DNA of 64,000 bases from Parietaria judaica. Taxonomy: Eukaryota; Streptophyta; Magnoliopsida; Rosales; Urticaceae. The position numbers and the translations under genes were made by a program. This document shows, piece after piece, positions 25,071 to 35,849 of the stretch (within the stretch, counting starts at the first letter, position 1; each line of letters starts with the position of its first letter). The notes beneath the pieces are model-generated. The model saw nothing but the letters and a program-made list of their open reading frames with translations, did no database searches and was not told the DNA's origin. The DNA is taken from assembly GCA_954871525.1 (NCBI GenBank), contig OX940862.1:35952232-36016231 (forward strand), read 5' to 3'.

Positions 25071-25892
25071 CGGAATTTATTCCGACCCGGATCCTTAGGA
25101 ATAATTAAATATTAATTGAAATTGAACAATTATGAATTAATAAAATATGGATGTTATTTATGGATAAGTAACATTGACTTATTTTATATGATTTATAAAA
25201 TTAAATATGGATATTATTTATTGAATAAATAATATTGTCTTATTTAATATTAAAATATGGATGATAATTCTTAGGAATAATATCATTGACTTATTTTAAA
25301 ATTTCATAAATAATTAATTATAAGCCATAGTATAAATTAATGATTATTCTTAGAGAATGGGAATCATTAAAATTTAATTATATATATTCATCATAGATAT
25401 AATTTGTAGTAACCTATTTTCATAACCCGTAAACATAGTGCTTATGTTTAATCATTATTAATATGTCGATTTAAGGATAGATATGAATAGTAAAGAGTAA
25501 ATGTAAAGTGGTCATTATTAATCGGAAAAATCTCAATCATACAATCTTGTCTGAGGAAGAGAGAATCAAAAGTGGGGCCGGTTCATCATCCACTTATGGG
25601 TGACCGGTTAGGACCCCTCCCATCTACCTGGAGAAAGTATGATTGACCTATCACTACTGATGAAATAATGAACACTATAAACGATGAGGCCTTATGTATA
25701 ATTACATGCAGTAATTAATAAAGCCAAAATATAAACTTTTAATAGTCATTAAAGGAAAGTTTATAATAAGTTTTAATTAACTTATGATAAAAGTTAAAAA
25801 AACGTTATTTAACTAAAACAATGGCAAGTATAGAATAAACAATAAAAGGTCTCCATTATTACTGTCACATGGTCTGCTGACCACACCGCCTC

Positions 25893-26238
25893 GAGTCACC
25901 CTAGAGTGACCACTCCTCTTAAGGAAAGGTGTGCTTGTGGAAGGTTTGGCACCGTGATAGTTCCAAAAGAATATGGGGACGGAGGAATCTTGGAAATGGA
26001 CCGTGAGTCACCTTAGAGTGACCATTCCTTAAGGACGACGTTTTCAAGAGGATTCCGAGAACCGAAAATAATGGGTTAAGCTTGCACGGAAGTTGGTACT
26101 TCCCGACCGTCTATGATGATAGTTAATAATCATAAAGAACTGTGGTGGTTCTTAACTTTGAATATTAATTAAGTTTATGACTAAAACTTAGTTCAACCAA
26201 ACTACACAGTTGATACCGCGAGTCACCTTAGAGTGACC
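25893..26238 (+). repeat. Three dispersed copies of a hairpin repeat
   Basis: GAGTCACCTTAGAGTGACC, or a one-base variant, occurs at 25893, 26005 and 26220, each followed by a CCTTAAGGA-like palindrome. GTCAC and GTGAC can pair around a six-base loop. Spacing is about 112 and 215 bp. Possibly RNA structures in the leader; function unknown. Confidence 0.6.
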
Positions 26239-26407
26239 ATGCCTTAAGGACGGCAACGATGTGTACAGTCGGTTGAATTATCATGAAATAGTCCAAGGGT
26301 TTATTAACGTTTTCCCGAGAACATGTTTGCATCATGTGACTATTTCGAACCAACTTAATTACCCAAAACATTCTACCTATAATAAAGTTTAATAAGTTTC
26401 TTTTTCA

Positions 26408-29400
26408 ATGCCAGTTAAAATGTTCTCCGACAAACAAGATATGGAAATCTCTGCAATGACTCTGATGTCTCAAAAACAAAGCAACATAGTCAATGTCACC
26501 GAATCCCTGAGCAAACTGGCTATTAGTGGATCTTCAGAGAAACACAAAATAGCAGAGCAGATTGCTCTAAATTCAATGAATAAGAGGAAAAGAATGTACA
26601 ACTACCAGGAAGATGACTTCCATAATGGTAATGCTGATCAGTCAACGTTAACATCATGTTTCGTTGATAACTCATCCTTCAACTGGATATTAGATTCAGG
26701 AGCTAATGATCATGCATGTAATTCTCTTCAGTCTCTTGACTCATTAGAAGAAATTCATGAAGGACCAGCTTTAAAAGTAGGAAACGGAGAGTTCTTACAG
26801 GCTAAAGCTGTCGGGAATCTAAGACTGACATTTGGTAACAAATTTCTATTTGTTAATAATGTGTTCTATTACCCAAATGTCTGTAGGAATATACTCTCAG
26901 CTTTTCTGTTGTACAAACAAGGATACACCTTAAACTTTCGTGGGTCCCATTGGATCATCACAAAGGATGGTGTATATATTTGTACTGCAAAAGCAGAAAA
27001 TGGATTGTATATTCTGAGACCGGATTATGGAAGTTGTTTGAGTGCTGAAATGTTTAAGTTGGCAATGCCAAAGTCAATTAAGAAACCAAAAATTTATAAT
27101 GATATGCAAACCTATAAGTGGCACTTAAGATTGGGTCATATTAATCTAGACAGGATAAATAGGCTGGTTAAGGAAGGGCCCCTTAAAGAACTTACAATCG
27201 GTTCTTTGCCTGTTTGTGAATCCTGTATAGAAGGTAAAATGACTAAGAGACCCTTTTCGGCAAAGGGTGAAAGAGCCACTAAACCATTAGAACTCGTCCA
27301 CACTGATGTATGTGGTCCCATGAACATACAGGCAAGAGGTGGAATTGAATATTTTGTCACCTTCATTGATGACTATTCGAGATATGGTTATGTTTACCTC
27401 ATGGCAAAGAAATCTGAAACTTTGGGTAAGTTCAAGGAATTTCTAGCTGAGGCTGAAAAACAACTAGGACTATCATTAAAATCTCTTCGATCTGATCGAG
27501 GGGGAGAATACCTTCATCATGAATTCTGTGATCTCTTGATCGAGAAAGGTATAACATCTCAATTGACAGCTCCCGACACACCAGAGCAAAATGGTGTAGC
27601 AGAGAGGAGAAACAGGACCTTACTAGAAATGGTAAGGTCAATGCTAAGCTACTCATCACTTCCTAATTCATTCTGGGGATATGCTTTGTTGACGGCCACC
27701 AACATTCTAAATGTTGTACCGTCAAAGTCTGTTTCAAGAACACCCCAAGAATTATGGAATGGCAGAATACCAAATCTGCGCCATTACAGAATATGGGGAT
27801 GTCCAGCTCATGTAAGGACTGGAAACAGAAACAAGTTGGAATCACGAACAGAAGTATGCCTGTTTGTGGGATATTCCAAAGAGACAAAAGGAGGTTTATT
27901 TTATAGTCCACAAAGCAAGAAAGTATTTGTTTCTACAAATGCAACCTTTCTAGAAGAGGACTATATGATAAACTTCAAACATCGAAGCAAAGTTGTGCTT
28001 GAGGAAGTGTCAGGTGACAAAGTCACAATGCCTCCAACTATGACTGTTGTAGAGGATCATGCAGAAACCACGGTCCCAAATCAGAACCAAAGGGTGCCTA
28101 GACGTAGTGGGAGGTTCAAAAGACCAGTTGAACGCTACGAGCATTCCCAATTGGAATTTCACCTAGCTGTTACAAACACTAGTGTTGAAGATCCGACAAG
28201 CTTCAAGGAAGCTATGATGGATCCTGATAAGGGAGAATGGCAGGAAGCCATGAACCAAGAAATAGAATCAATGGATTCTAATGAAGTCTGGGAACTTGTA
28301 GACCTACCTGATGGTTTCAAAACCATAGGGAATAAATGGGTATACAAGAGAAAGAGAGGAGTGGACGGGAAGGTTGAAACCTTCAAGGCTAGACTAGTGG
28401 CAAAGGGTTTTACCCAGAGAGAAGGTATTGATTTCGATGAAACCTTCGCTCCAGTCGCTAAGTATAAGTCCATCCGGATTCTCATGGCCATAGCCTGTAG
28501 TCTCAATTACGAGATATGGCAGATGGACGTCAAAACCGCATTCCTGAACGGGTACATTGACGAGAACATCTATATGGACCAACCAGAAGGGTTCGTGCAA
28601 CAGGGTCAAGAAGGGAAAGTTTGCAGATTACTCAAGTCCATTTATGGATTGAAGCAAGCTTCCAGATCCTGGAATCTAAGGTTTGATGAGACCATCAAGA
28701 CCTATGGGTTCGTTCAGAATGAAACTGAAGCCTGCATTTATAAACTCAACGATGAGTCCGTGGAAATTTTTCTTGTTCTATACGTCGATGATATTCTTCT
28801 CATTGGAAACAGTGTGAAAAGATTATCAGACGTGAAAGCGTGGCTATCTACGCAATTCCAAATGAAGGATATGGGAGAAGCCAGTTATGTTCTTGGGATC
28901 CGTATCTTTAGGGATCGCAATAACAGGCTTCTAGCCTTGTCACAAGCAGCTTACATCGATAAGGTGCTTGAACGTTTTGCAATGACAAACTCCAAGGGTG
29001 GTAACTTACCAACCAGGCATGGAGTGTTCCTTAGCAGGAACCAGTGTCGAACTTCTCCGGAAGAGCAAGACGAGATGAGGCGGGTACCCTATGCTTCAGC
29101 AGTGGGAAGTCTGATGTACGCTATGCAGTGTACAAGACCAGACATCTGTTACGCTGTGGGAATGGTTAGTAGATACCAATCCAACCCTGGTATGCCTCAC
29201 TGGATTGCAGTGAAGAACATTCTCAAGTATCTTCGGAGAACGAGAAACTATATGTTAGTGTTTTCAGGAACAGATCTGAATCCACTAGGGTACACTGACT
29301 CTGATTTTATGTCTGACAAAGACGCGAGAAAATCAACTTCGGGAGCAGTGTACACCCTTGCTGGTGGAGCGATATTCTGGAGAAGCGTAAAGCAATCCTG

Positions 29401-29767
29401 TATCGCAGATTCCACTATGGAAGCTGAATATGTGGCTGCATGTGAAGCAGCCAAAGAATCAGTTTGGCTAAAGAATATCTACTTGGAACTGGGTGTAGTC
29501 CCAGATGTAGATGGACCACAAACTCTATACTGTGATAACAGTGGAGCTGTGCCCAATTCGAAAGAGCCTCGAGACCATAACAAAGCAAAACATATAGAAA
29601 GGAAATACCATCTCATTAGAGAGATAGTACGTCGAGGGGACGTACGGGTTGTGAAAATAGCATCGGAGGACAATCTGGCTGATCCATTTACCAAGACGTT
29701 GCCAGAGAAAATATTCAGGAGGCATCTGGATAATATGGGCGTGAAAGACATGAGTCATCTTCTTTAA
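26408..29767 (+). CDS. Copia pol polyprotein (protease, integrase, RT, RNase H)
   Basis: An uninterrupted 1119-codon ORF in Copia order. The protease active-site motif LDSGANDHA lies near residue 95. It is followed by a gag-pre-integrase region with the HHCC zinc finger (WHLRLGH, then CESC). The integrase core carries TDVCGP, FIDDYSRYGY, SDRGGEY and PEQNGVAERRN. The reverse transcriptase carries TFAPVAKYKSIR, MDVKTAFLNG and the catalytic YVDDILLIGN. RNase H carries YTDSD, TMEAEYVA, YCDN and the IERKYHLIREIV tail. It would copy element RNA into DNA and integrate it. No gag domain precedes the protease; the N-terminal 90 residues are unrecognised. Coding integrity fits the low LTR divergence. 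Confidence 0.95.
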   Translation: MPVKMFSDKQDMEISAMTLMSQKQSNIVNVTESLSKLAISGSSEKHKIAEQIALNSMNKRKRMYNYQEDDFHNGNADQSTLTSCFVDNSSFNWILDSGANDHACNSLQSLDSLEEIHEGPALKVGNGEFLQAKAVGNLRLTFGNKFLFVNNVFYYPNVCRNILSAFLLYKQGYTLNFRGSHWIITKDGVYICTAKAENGLYILRPDYGSCLSAEMFKLAMPKSIKKPKIYNDMQTYKWHLRLGHINLDRINRLVKEGPLKELTIGSLPVCESCIEGKMTKRPFSAKGERATKPLELVHTDVCGPMNIQARGGIEYFVTFIDDYSRYGYVYLMAKKSETLGKFKEFLAEAEKQLGLSLKSLRSDRGGEYLHHEFCDLLIEKGITSQLTAPDTPEQNGVAERRNRTLLEMVRSMLSYSSLPNSFWGYALLTATNILNVVPSKSVSRTPQELWNGRIPNLRHYRIWGCPAHVRTGNRNKLESRTEVCLFVGYSKETKGGLFYSPQSKKVFVSTNATFLEEDYMINFKHRSKVVLEEVSGDKVTMPPTMTVVEDHAETTVPNQNQRVPRRSGRFKRPVERYEHSQLEFHLAVTNTSVEDPTSFKEAMMDPDKGEWQEAMNQEIESMDSNEVWELVDLPDGFKTIGNKWVYKRKRGVDGKVETFKARLVAKGFTQREGIDFDETFAPVAKYKSIRILMAIACSLNYEIWQMDVKTAFLNGYIDENIYMDQPEGFVQQGQEGKVCRLLKSIYGLKQASRSWNLRFDETIKTYGFVQNETEACIYKLNDESVEIFLVLYVDDILLIGNSVKRLSDVKAWLSTQFQMKDMGEASYVLGIRIFRDRNNRLLALSQAAYIDKVLERFAMTNSKGGNLPTRHGVFLSRNQCRTSPEEQDEMRRVPYASAVGSLMYAMQCTRPDICYAVGMVSRYQSNPGMPHWIAVKNILKYLRRTRNYMLVFSGTDLNPLGYTDSDFMSDKDARKSTSGAVYTLAGGAIFWRSVKQSCIADSTMEAEYVAACEAAKESVWLKNIYLELGVVPDVDGPQTLYCDNSGAVPNSKEPRDHNKAKHIERKYHLIREIVRRGDVRVVKIASEDNLADPFTKTLPEKIFRRHLDNMGVKDMSHLL

Positions 29768-29771
29768 GTAC

Positions 29772-29782
29772 AAGTGGGAGAT
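29772..29782 (+). other. Polypurine tract
   Basis: AAGTGGGAGAT directly abuts the 3' LTR and follows the pol stop by a few bases. It is the usual plus-strand priming site in Copia elements. Confidence 0.85.
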
Positions 29783-32538
29783 TGTTGGACATGTGTGTCC
29801 TTAAACAAGATATTTAACCATTTGTAAAAGATTATGACAAGTCGTTGAATAAAGATGGTACTTATTATGTTAATCTTATTATAGTATCTGTAGAGTAAAA
29901 TAGAATGTTTGATTCCTTAGTTCATAAAGGATGCAATTATGTTATTATTATCACAAAGGAGTCATGTGAGGGAGAATTAATTAACATAATAAATGAACTT
30001 AAAATGTCCGTGACCTGATTAACTGGGTGGGAGCCCATTAATCGGTAAGGTCATTAATGTGACTGAAGTGACAATCCTATTCTGGATTTTGTGTGTGTCT
30101 ACACTCACTAGAAGTGCATTAAGTATGAAGCGTCTTCATACTGGACTGGACCTGACTTAAACTCAAGAAAGTTGTCATATAAGACCGTCACTGACAACTT
30201 GTAGTTGAGTCGCAAAATGATGATCAAATGGATATTAGTTCTAAGTCCTGAGTGGTCATGAGTCCAAGCTACTGGCTTGATTGTTCTTTGATTTAACCGT
30301 TAAAGAACACAAGACATTACCGTAGTTCCCAACACTATTATTTTGGGAACATGATAGTCAGTAGTTAAGGATTGCTTGATCATAGATATGGGCATCACAT
30401 AGCTCTTTTCAGAGTCATGATGATTCCCTTGATTGTCAGTGGTGAGAAGTGAGAGGTACCCGTGCGCAACTTATGAATCGAAACCATAAGTGGGTTGCTC
30501 ATAATATTACTGGCTGAGTCAAGGATGAAAATGCATTGAGGGGCATTACGGTACAAACCGCCTGCTCATGTGTGAGTCATCAAGTGAAAGGACAATAATC
30601 GGTATTTGATTGAATCTAATGGACACCCTGCTGTATATAAGGGAATAATATATACCGTATCACTAAAGAGTGCAGCCTCGGGTCTATAGTGGAATCACTT
30701 CGAGGTTTGACGAACAACTAGCAGTTCGTTGGAGCTTAAGTGATACGGGTCCATGGTCCCCAGGATAGCTCCGTAACGGATGATACGTACGTGATTAAAA
30801 TGCATTCTGGATAATGTTTAATCATTTGGCTCGACTTATAAAACTGACAAGTCTGTGACAGACGTCAGATAGTTTTATCGATAGCGTGGCAAAAGTACCA
30901 TATTTTGGTACACGAAAGTAACTGATAAAAAGAAAGTTAGAATTTAGATTATAGAACAGCACTATATTGTTCTAAATTAAATTCTAAGCAACTTTTCTTT
31001 TTGAACCAAGTCATTCTGACTTATGGTTAGTGATTTATGGTTTTTCCAAGTTTATGACTCGGTTCGATAAACTTTGAAATCAAATCACATGTCACGAATT
31101 TAAATGATGGTGTTGCACCATGACATTTAATGTGTGATAAAGAGATCAGGATTTATTAATATAATTTGATTATTTGGATTTAATTATTAATATCTTATTA
31201 ATAATTAATTAATAATTAAAGGATTTATATTAATGAATAAATAATATATATTCATGTATTATTTAATGTGTAATTCGAATTAGGGTTAGAGTATAACAAA
31301 CCCTAGATAATTTCGAATAACCAATCTTGTGAGATTTTATTTTTGCGGCATAAATACCTGAAGTCTGGTATAATGGCAAAAACCCTGAAATCAATTTAAT
31401 CCATTGGATCGGTCATGATTGAGTATCAACCGTTGGATTGAGATAATTGATTCAAACCCTAATGTAATTCGAAATTGAAACTTGGTGACCAAGTTTAGGT
31501 ATTTCGAATTAGCTTAATTAATTCTGTCAGTTGGATCGGTTTTGAGATCTTATCTTTAAACCGTCGGATTAGATATTAATTAACATTATATATATGATAT
31601 TAAAATTCGAATAAATATAAGGATAAAAGTTCGAATTAGGGTTTTGTAAAACCCTAGGGTATTTGACTTTATCCCTAATTGATTTGATCCATTGGATTGG
31701 TTAAAGATTTAATTTTAACCATTGGATCTAGATAATCAATAACAAATTAGAATTTGAATATATATATATAATAAAATTCGAAAAAATATATGATATGATC
31801 TTATCTTATATTATTCAATTAATTAAATCCCTGATTAATTATATCCATTGGATCTAGATGAGATTGAATCTGGATCATTGGATTGAAATAATTATTTATA
31901 TTTAATTAAAAGAATTTGAATAGTGGGAGGGAAAATCTCCAAATCGGTTACAGCTTGAACCTATAAAAAGGAGGCTCATTCTACACATTCAACACACCTT
32001 TCCCCAGAGTAAAAACTCGAGCTCTCCCTCTCTCTCTAGGGTCTGCGAGTTTTTGCTTCTGATCTCTTTTTCTGGTTCGGCTTAGGAGATAATTTTCTCC
32101 GGTAGCTTTAAAAGAACCTTCAGTTAAATTTTGCGACGGAGTCCTGCCAGCGAAGCCAACGCTTCGGTAGCGAGGAATCCAGGAGTCTATCCCGGAAGAT
32201 CACGGGAGTTTCCCTCAGCACCGGCGGAGCCCTGCCCAATTTCAGAACGCGCAGCCGGAATCGTCAACTGAGGTACGGCCTTATGCATTGGGTAAATAAA
32301 TGCGACCATTTAATGCTTTCTATTTATTTCCTATTTCGACTAGATTATTAATAATGAATATGAAAATATTAAATTCGAAATATTTATCAGATCTCGTTTT
32401 GATTGTTACCCGATATCCGTGTCGTCGGTCCGATAACAGGATTTCCGCTTTAAAATGAATTTTTAAATGTTACAGGGACGGCCCGGAAGCTATTATCGTG
32501 GTAAGGAAGTCGACTTGATACCACCGATTTCTCCAACA
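29783..32538 (+). repeat. 3' LTR, complete
   Basis: 2756 bp, TGTTGGACATG...CTCCAACA, followed by the CATGG target duplication. It keeps the segment missing from the 5' LTR, including the TATA box and a CT-rich run just before the GC-richer transcribed part. Confidence 0.95.
31962..31970 (+). promoter_or_regulatory. TATA box of the retrotransposon LTR
   Basis: CCTATAAAAAGGAGGCTC, followed by CATTCTACACATTCAACAC, is an ordinary plant core promoter with probable start 25-35 bp downstream. The antisense LTR at the window edge has CCTATAAATAGG at the same place. The 5' LTR of this element lacks it. Confidence 0.7.
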
Positions 32539-32999
32539 CATGGTTCCCAAAACAAAAATTTTATTTTCGTTGTCTTATATACGACGTTTATATCTGTTAA
32601 TATATGTGGTTTATTATGTTGATATACGTGGTTAATGCACGTTGATATCTGTTAATGCACATAATGAACATGAGTTTTTTTACCGGACCAATAATACACA
32701 TTGCCGAGTAAATATGTTGGAAAAAGTCATATTACAAACACTAACACGAAATCCTTGTTCGAATTAACTATCTTAACAATTCAAAACAATTTGAAACCAT
32801 ATACATTGACACAAATTAACCATATTAACCTATACATTAACACGAATTAACTATATTGATTCGATTCATTTTAAATGTCTCTGCCTATCCTTCTCCATGA
32901 TTTCGTTAATCTCCGGATCAACAACCTTAATTGGCTAGTTCCTCCAAACTTGAGTCTTCCTCCTCGTCGGAGCTTCATCTCCGAATCCTTTGACTATAA

Positions 33000-33140
33000 A
33001 CACACATTAACATGAATTAATACACATTGATACATAGAATAATACACATATTAATACACAGTAATACACGTTGATATACATTACTACATAGAGTAATACA
33101 CATATTAGTACACATTAATACACGTTGATACAAAGAGTCT
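33000..33140. repeat. Imperfect ATACACATTAATAC minisatellite
   Basis: About ten diverged copies of an AATACACATTAATACA-like unit, including variants ATACACGTTGATACA. It lies within the Mutator-like element. Confidence 0.6.
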
Positions 33141-33149
33141 AACTCGGAA

Positions 33150-33390
33150 GCACAAACACTGATTGTAATCTCCAACAACTTGACGCAGAACCATTTGGTG
33201 CATTTATTGTTTCGGAAACGTTGTGCCATTTATTTTTGAAAAATATCCAAATGGTCCTGCCGCAAATAGATTACGCAGGTTCTCTGTTTTTAAATGGTCA
33301 GCAACATTATTCATTACATTATTCATAATGGACAGTTTTGAATGGGAATGGATCCTTTGTTTTGGCTTCCAATGCGACTTAGGCACAACA
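33150..33390 (-). pseudogene. DUF1985/Ulp1-MULE-like relic
   Basis: The minus-strand translation reads LRNLFAAGPFGYFSKI, then a stop, then MHQMVLRQVVGDYN. The order (FGxF motif, then an H-x-x-L-L-R-x-V-like segment) resembles DUF1985, a domain that accompanies Ulp1-type proteases carried by some plant Mutator elements (Kaonashi type). A stop codon breaks the frame and no protease core is visible. Family assignment is from memory of the motif pattern, hence low confidence. Its location inside a Mutator-like element supports it. Confidence 0.35.
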
Positions 33391-33479
33391 TAACTACCGG
33401 GCTACAAACCAAAATTATAGATTATTTTAATGAAAGAAATGATAATCTATTAGTCAACATATTAACGGAACTTAACATA

Positions 33480-34188
33480 CCTCAACTAAAAAAACCCAAC
33501 CCAACAATTTAACCCAACTCAATTGAACCCAACCCCAATCAAACCCAACCCAATTAACCCAATAGTTATCGGGTTGGGTTGGGTTCAACCCGAATAAATA
33601 GTTGGGTTGGGGTTGGGCTAAATGCATTGGGTTGGGCCGGCCCAATTGACCCAATCAAGATTTTTTTTCAAATAATTAATTAATTTTTTAAAATATATTT
33701 TTGTAGTTTAAACGTTAAATAAGTAAAAGCAAACAACAAATAAATAAAAAAAAATGTATTTCTAGAGTCTCATTTTTATTTTTAGTCATTATTTAATCTC
33801 TATGACCATGTTTCTAGTATACGATTACGATCACATTTCTAGTTTAGTTTATGATATGTTCCGTACTTGTGTTATTTAATGTTTAAGACTATAATAACTT
33901 TAAATTTTTGAATTTGGTGTTTACAGACAATAATATGAAATTTCTATTTATTGATCGACGGTTTAAATTTAAGTGTTATTCGGTAAAATATTTATATATA
34001 TTTTTTAAAGTTTAGTTCAGGCCAATGACCCCACCCAACCCAACCCAACCCAGAGTTTTTCGGGTTGGGTTGGATTGGGTCTTCAAAAATTTTGGGTCGG
34101 ATTGGGTTATTTTTTCCAAACCCAATATGATCGGGTCGGGTTCATGTTTTACCTCGGGTCGACCCAATCCAACCCATGCACACCCCTA
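33480..34188. mobile_element. Repeat with clustered GGGTTGGGTT motifs, hAT-like right end
   Basis: Both ends (33490-33655 and 34025-34175) are crowded with AACCCAACCC/GGGTTGGGTT units and the middle is AT-rich. The right edge, GCACACCCCTA, is the inverse of the TAGGGGTG start of the 319-917 element. I could not find a matching left terminus or 8-bp duplication, so this copy seems truncated. A short relative lies at 47285-47600. Confidence 0.5.
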
Positions 34189-34310
34189 GGAACAACAATG
34201 GCTTTCCCCTTCTTTGATGATTTCTGTTTATTGACACTTGATCGTGTACGCTTCATCTTGTTTCCTGTGATGTTTTTCAAAGCATATTAACAAAAATATT
34301 CTGAAATTAA

Positions 34311-34690
34311 AGCGAGACAGATTGTAACCTATTAATCAAAACAAGACAACCAACGACAGTCAACAGAAATTAAGGGAGATTTCAGCAAGGAAAAAAAGAA
34401 AATAACACAATCAGTGAACTCAATTCCAGAAAAAACAGATTCAAACACATTAAAAATTCAGCAAGGAAAATACATGATGAAGATGCAATCGATGAATAAA
34501 TACGCGAGACTGAATGTAACCTATTAATCAAAACAAGACAACCAACATTAATTAAGGGAGATTTCAGCAAGTAAAAACAGAAATTGACATAACCAAAGAA
34601 CTCAATTCAATAAAAAACAGAAAAAACACATACAAAACGGATTTCATCGAGGAAAATACATGATGAAGATGCAATCGATGATTAAATATA
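34311..34690. repeat. Tandem duplication of about 190 bp
   Basis: The sequence beginning TGTAACCTATTAATCAAAAC and ending near TGATGAAGATGCAATCGATG occurs twice in a row (about 34322-34500 and 34514-34682) with moderate divergence. It is non-coding, inside the Mutator-like element. Confidence 0.65.
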
Positions 34691-34839
34691 AGAATCAGAT
34701 TTAGCAACGACGATGAACATGCAATCGATTATAAAATTCATGAAAACAAACACGTGCCAAACATTCTTAAATACATGAATATAAACACATGGAAAAATTC
34801 ATAAAAAACACATGAAATCAATTTCGGAATCAACCCAAA

Positions 34840-35340
34840 AATCGCATATTAACAGGAAAAAAAACCCTAACCAAAATCGTGTATTTAAACATCCAAAACA
34901 CAATGCATGTGCTGAATAATCAAATACCATGCCCGTTAATAGCAGGTGATGAAGATTATCGCCGGTGATGGTTTCGCCGTTAATGGTCGTTTATTGTTTC
35001 GCCGATTATGGAAGCTCGAAGAAGAGGGGAAAGCTTAGTGAGAATGTGGGTTTGAGGAGAGATACATTGCTTTAAACTCTCGTCAAGCTCGATTATTGCA
35101 ATTGATTTCGCAATCAACCCAAAAAACGCAAATTAACAGAAGAAAAAAAAATCAAAATCGTGTATTTAACCAACCAAAACACAATGCATGTGCTGAATAA
35201 CTGAATACCATACCTGTTAATAGCCAGTGATGAGTCGGCGGTGATGGTTTCGCCGTTAATAGCCGGTGATGGGTCGCCAATGATGGAAGCTCGAAGAAGA
35301 GGGGAAAGCTCAGTGAGAGTGTGGGTCTGAGGAGAGAGAA
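34840..35340. repeat. Tandem duplication of about 250 bp
   Basis: Two copies of a unit containing ACAATGCATGTGCTGAATAA, GTGATGGTTTCGCCGTTAAT and GAAGCTCGAAGAAGAGGGGA lie at about 34840-35070 and 35095-35335. They are internal to the Mutator-like element and not coding. Confidence 0.65.
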
Positions 35341-35849
35341 ATAAAGTGGTAAATGAATTAATTTTAAAAATTGAAAAATAGCTTAAAAAAGGGGTTAACG
35401 AGTAATGGTTGTTGGATTGGGTTGTTACCAAATAAATATCATTTTCTATTAATGACCAGATTTTCAATTAATGAAAAAAAAATTGACCGAATAATTTAGC
35501 CTCAAAATACGTATTAAATTTTTATTTATTTTTAATACATAATGGCAACAATGTAATTGAAATTTCATTTAACTGGTTAATTGACTAGTTTACAAAATTA
35601 ACCAAAGTTTGATTATTTTGCTAAACCTATGTTTCAATTTGGCTATTTAGAGCAATTTCTCTTAAATAATATATATGTAAGTCTCAATCTTTAATTCTAA
35701 TAGTATTAAGTTTATGTTATTACGACCTCCATATTAAATTAGTGTATAAGTTATAGTTGATACTTACAGATATATTATTTAATAGAGTTTATTGAATATT
35801 AATTTAAAGAGATTTTTATATTTTGAAAACTCGTTGAATACCCGAACAC

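Larger units (their letters stand above)
24571..26407 (+). other. Retrotransposon leader without a recognisable gag
   Basis: About 1.84 kb between primer site and pol ORF. No long open frame, no gag-like domain and no CCHC zinc knuckle are visible. It contains a GC-rich block (24715-25070), then AT-rich sequence, then three copies of a hairpin-forming repeat (25893-26238). In-frame TAATAA directly precedes the pol ATG, so pol is not an extension of a longer gag-pol frame in this copy. Confidence 0.7.
21937..32538 (+). mobile_element. Ty1/Copia LTR retrotransposon, near-complete, gag not seen
   Basis: A 10.6-kb element with TGTTGGA...TCCAACA-ended LTRs, a methionine-tRNA-type primer site, an intact Copia-order pol ORF and a polypurine tract. 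It is flanked by a perfect 5-bp target duplication, CATGG (21932-21936 and 32539-32543). The LTRs differ by roughly 25-30 substitutions by eye over 2.6 kb (about 1%) plus two deletions in the 5' copy, so insertion is recent. It lies inside a Mutator-like element. A second, antisense LTR of the family is at the right window edge. Confidence 0.97.
21426..35661. mobile_element. Mutator-like element (MULE), interrupted by a Copia element
   Basis: The outer ends are inverted relatives. On the left, a block with AATAGCCAAACTTGAAAC then TTTAGCAAAATAGCAAAACT. On the right, its inverse, with AGTTTGATTATTTTGCTAAA then GTTTCAATTTGGCTATTT. The similarity extends for about 90 bp. The ends are flanked by a perfect 9-bp direct repeat, TTAAATAAT (21417-21425 and 35662-35670), the duplication size of Mutator transposons. 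Removing the Copia insertion leaves about 3.63 kb. No MURA transposase is visible. The body holds a DUF1985-like relic, a GGGTTG-rich repeat and two tandem duplications. It is non-autonomous or degenerate. Confidence 0.65.

Noticed and set aside
34200..35340. Repeated direct units that might be a CRISPR-like or satellite array
   Set aside because: Only two tandem copies each of about 190 and 250 bp, diverged, inside a plant transposon. There is no short-repeat/unique-spacer pattern.
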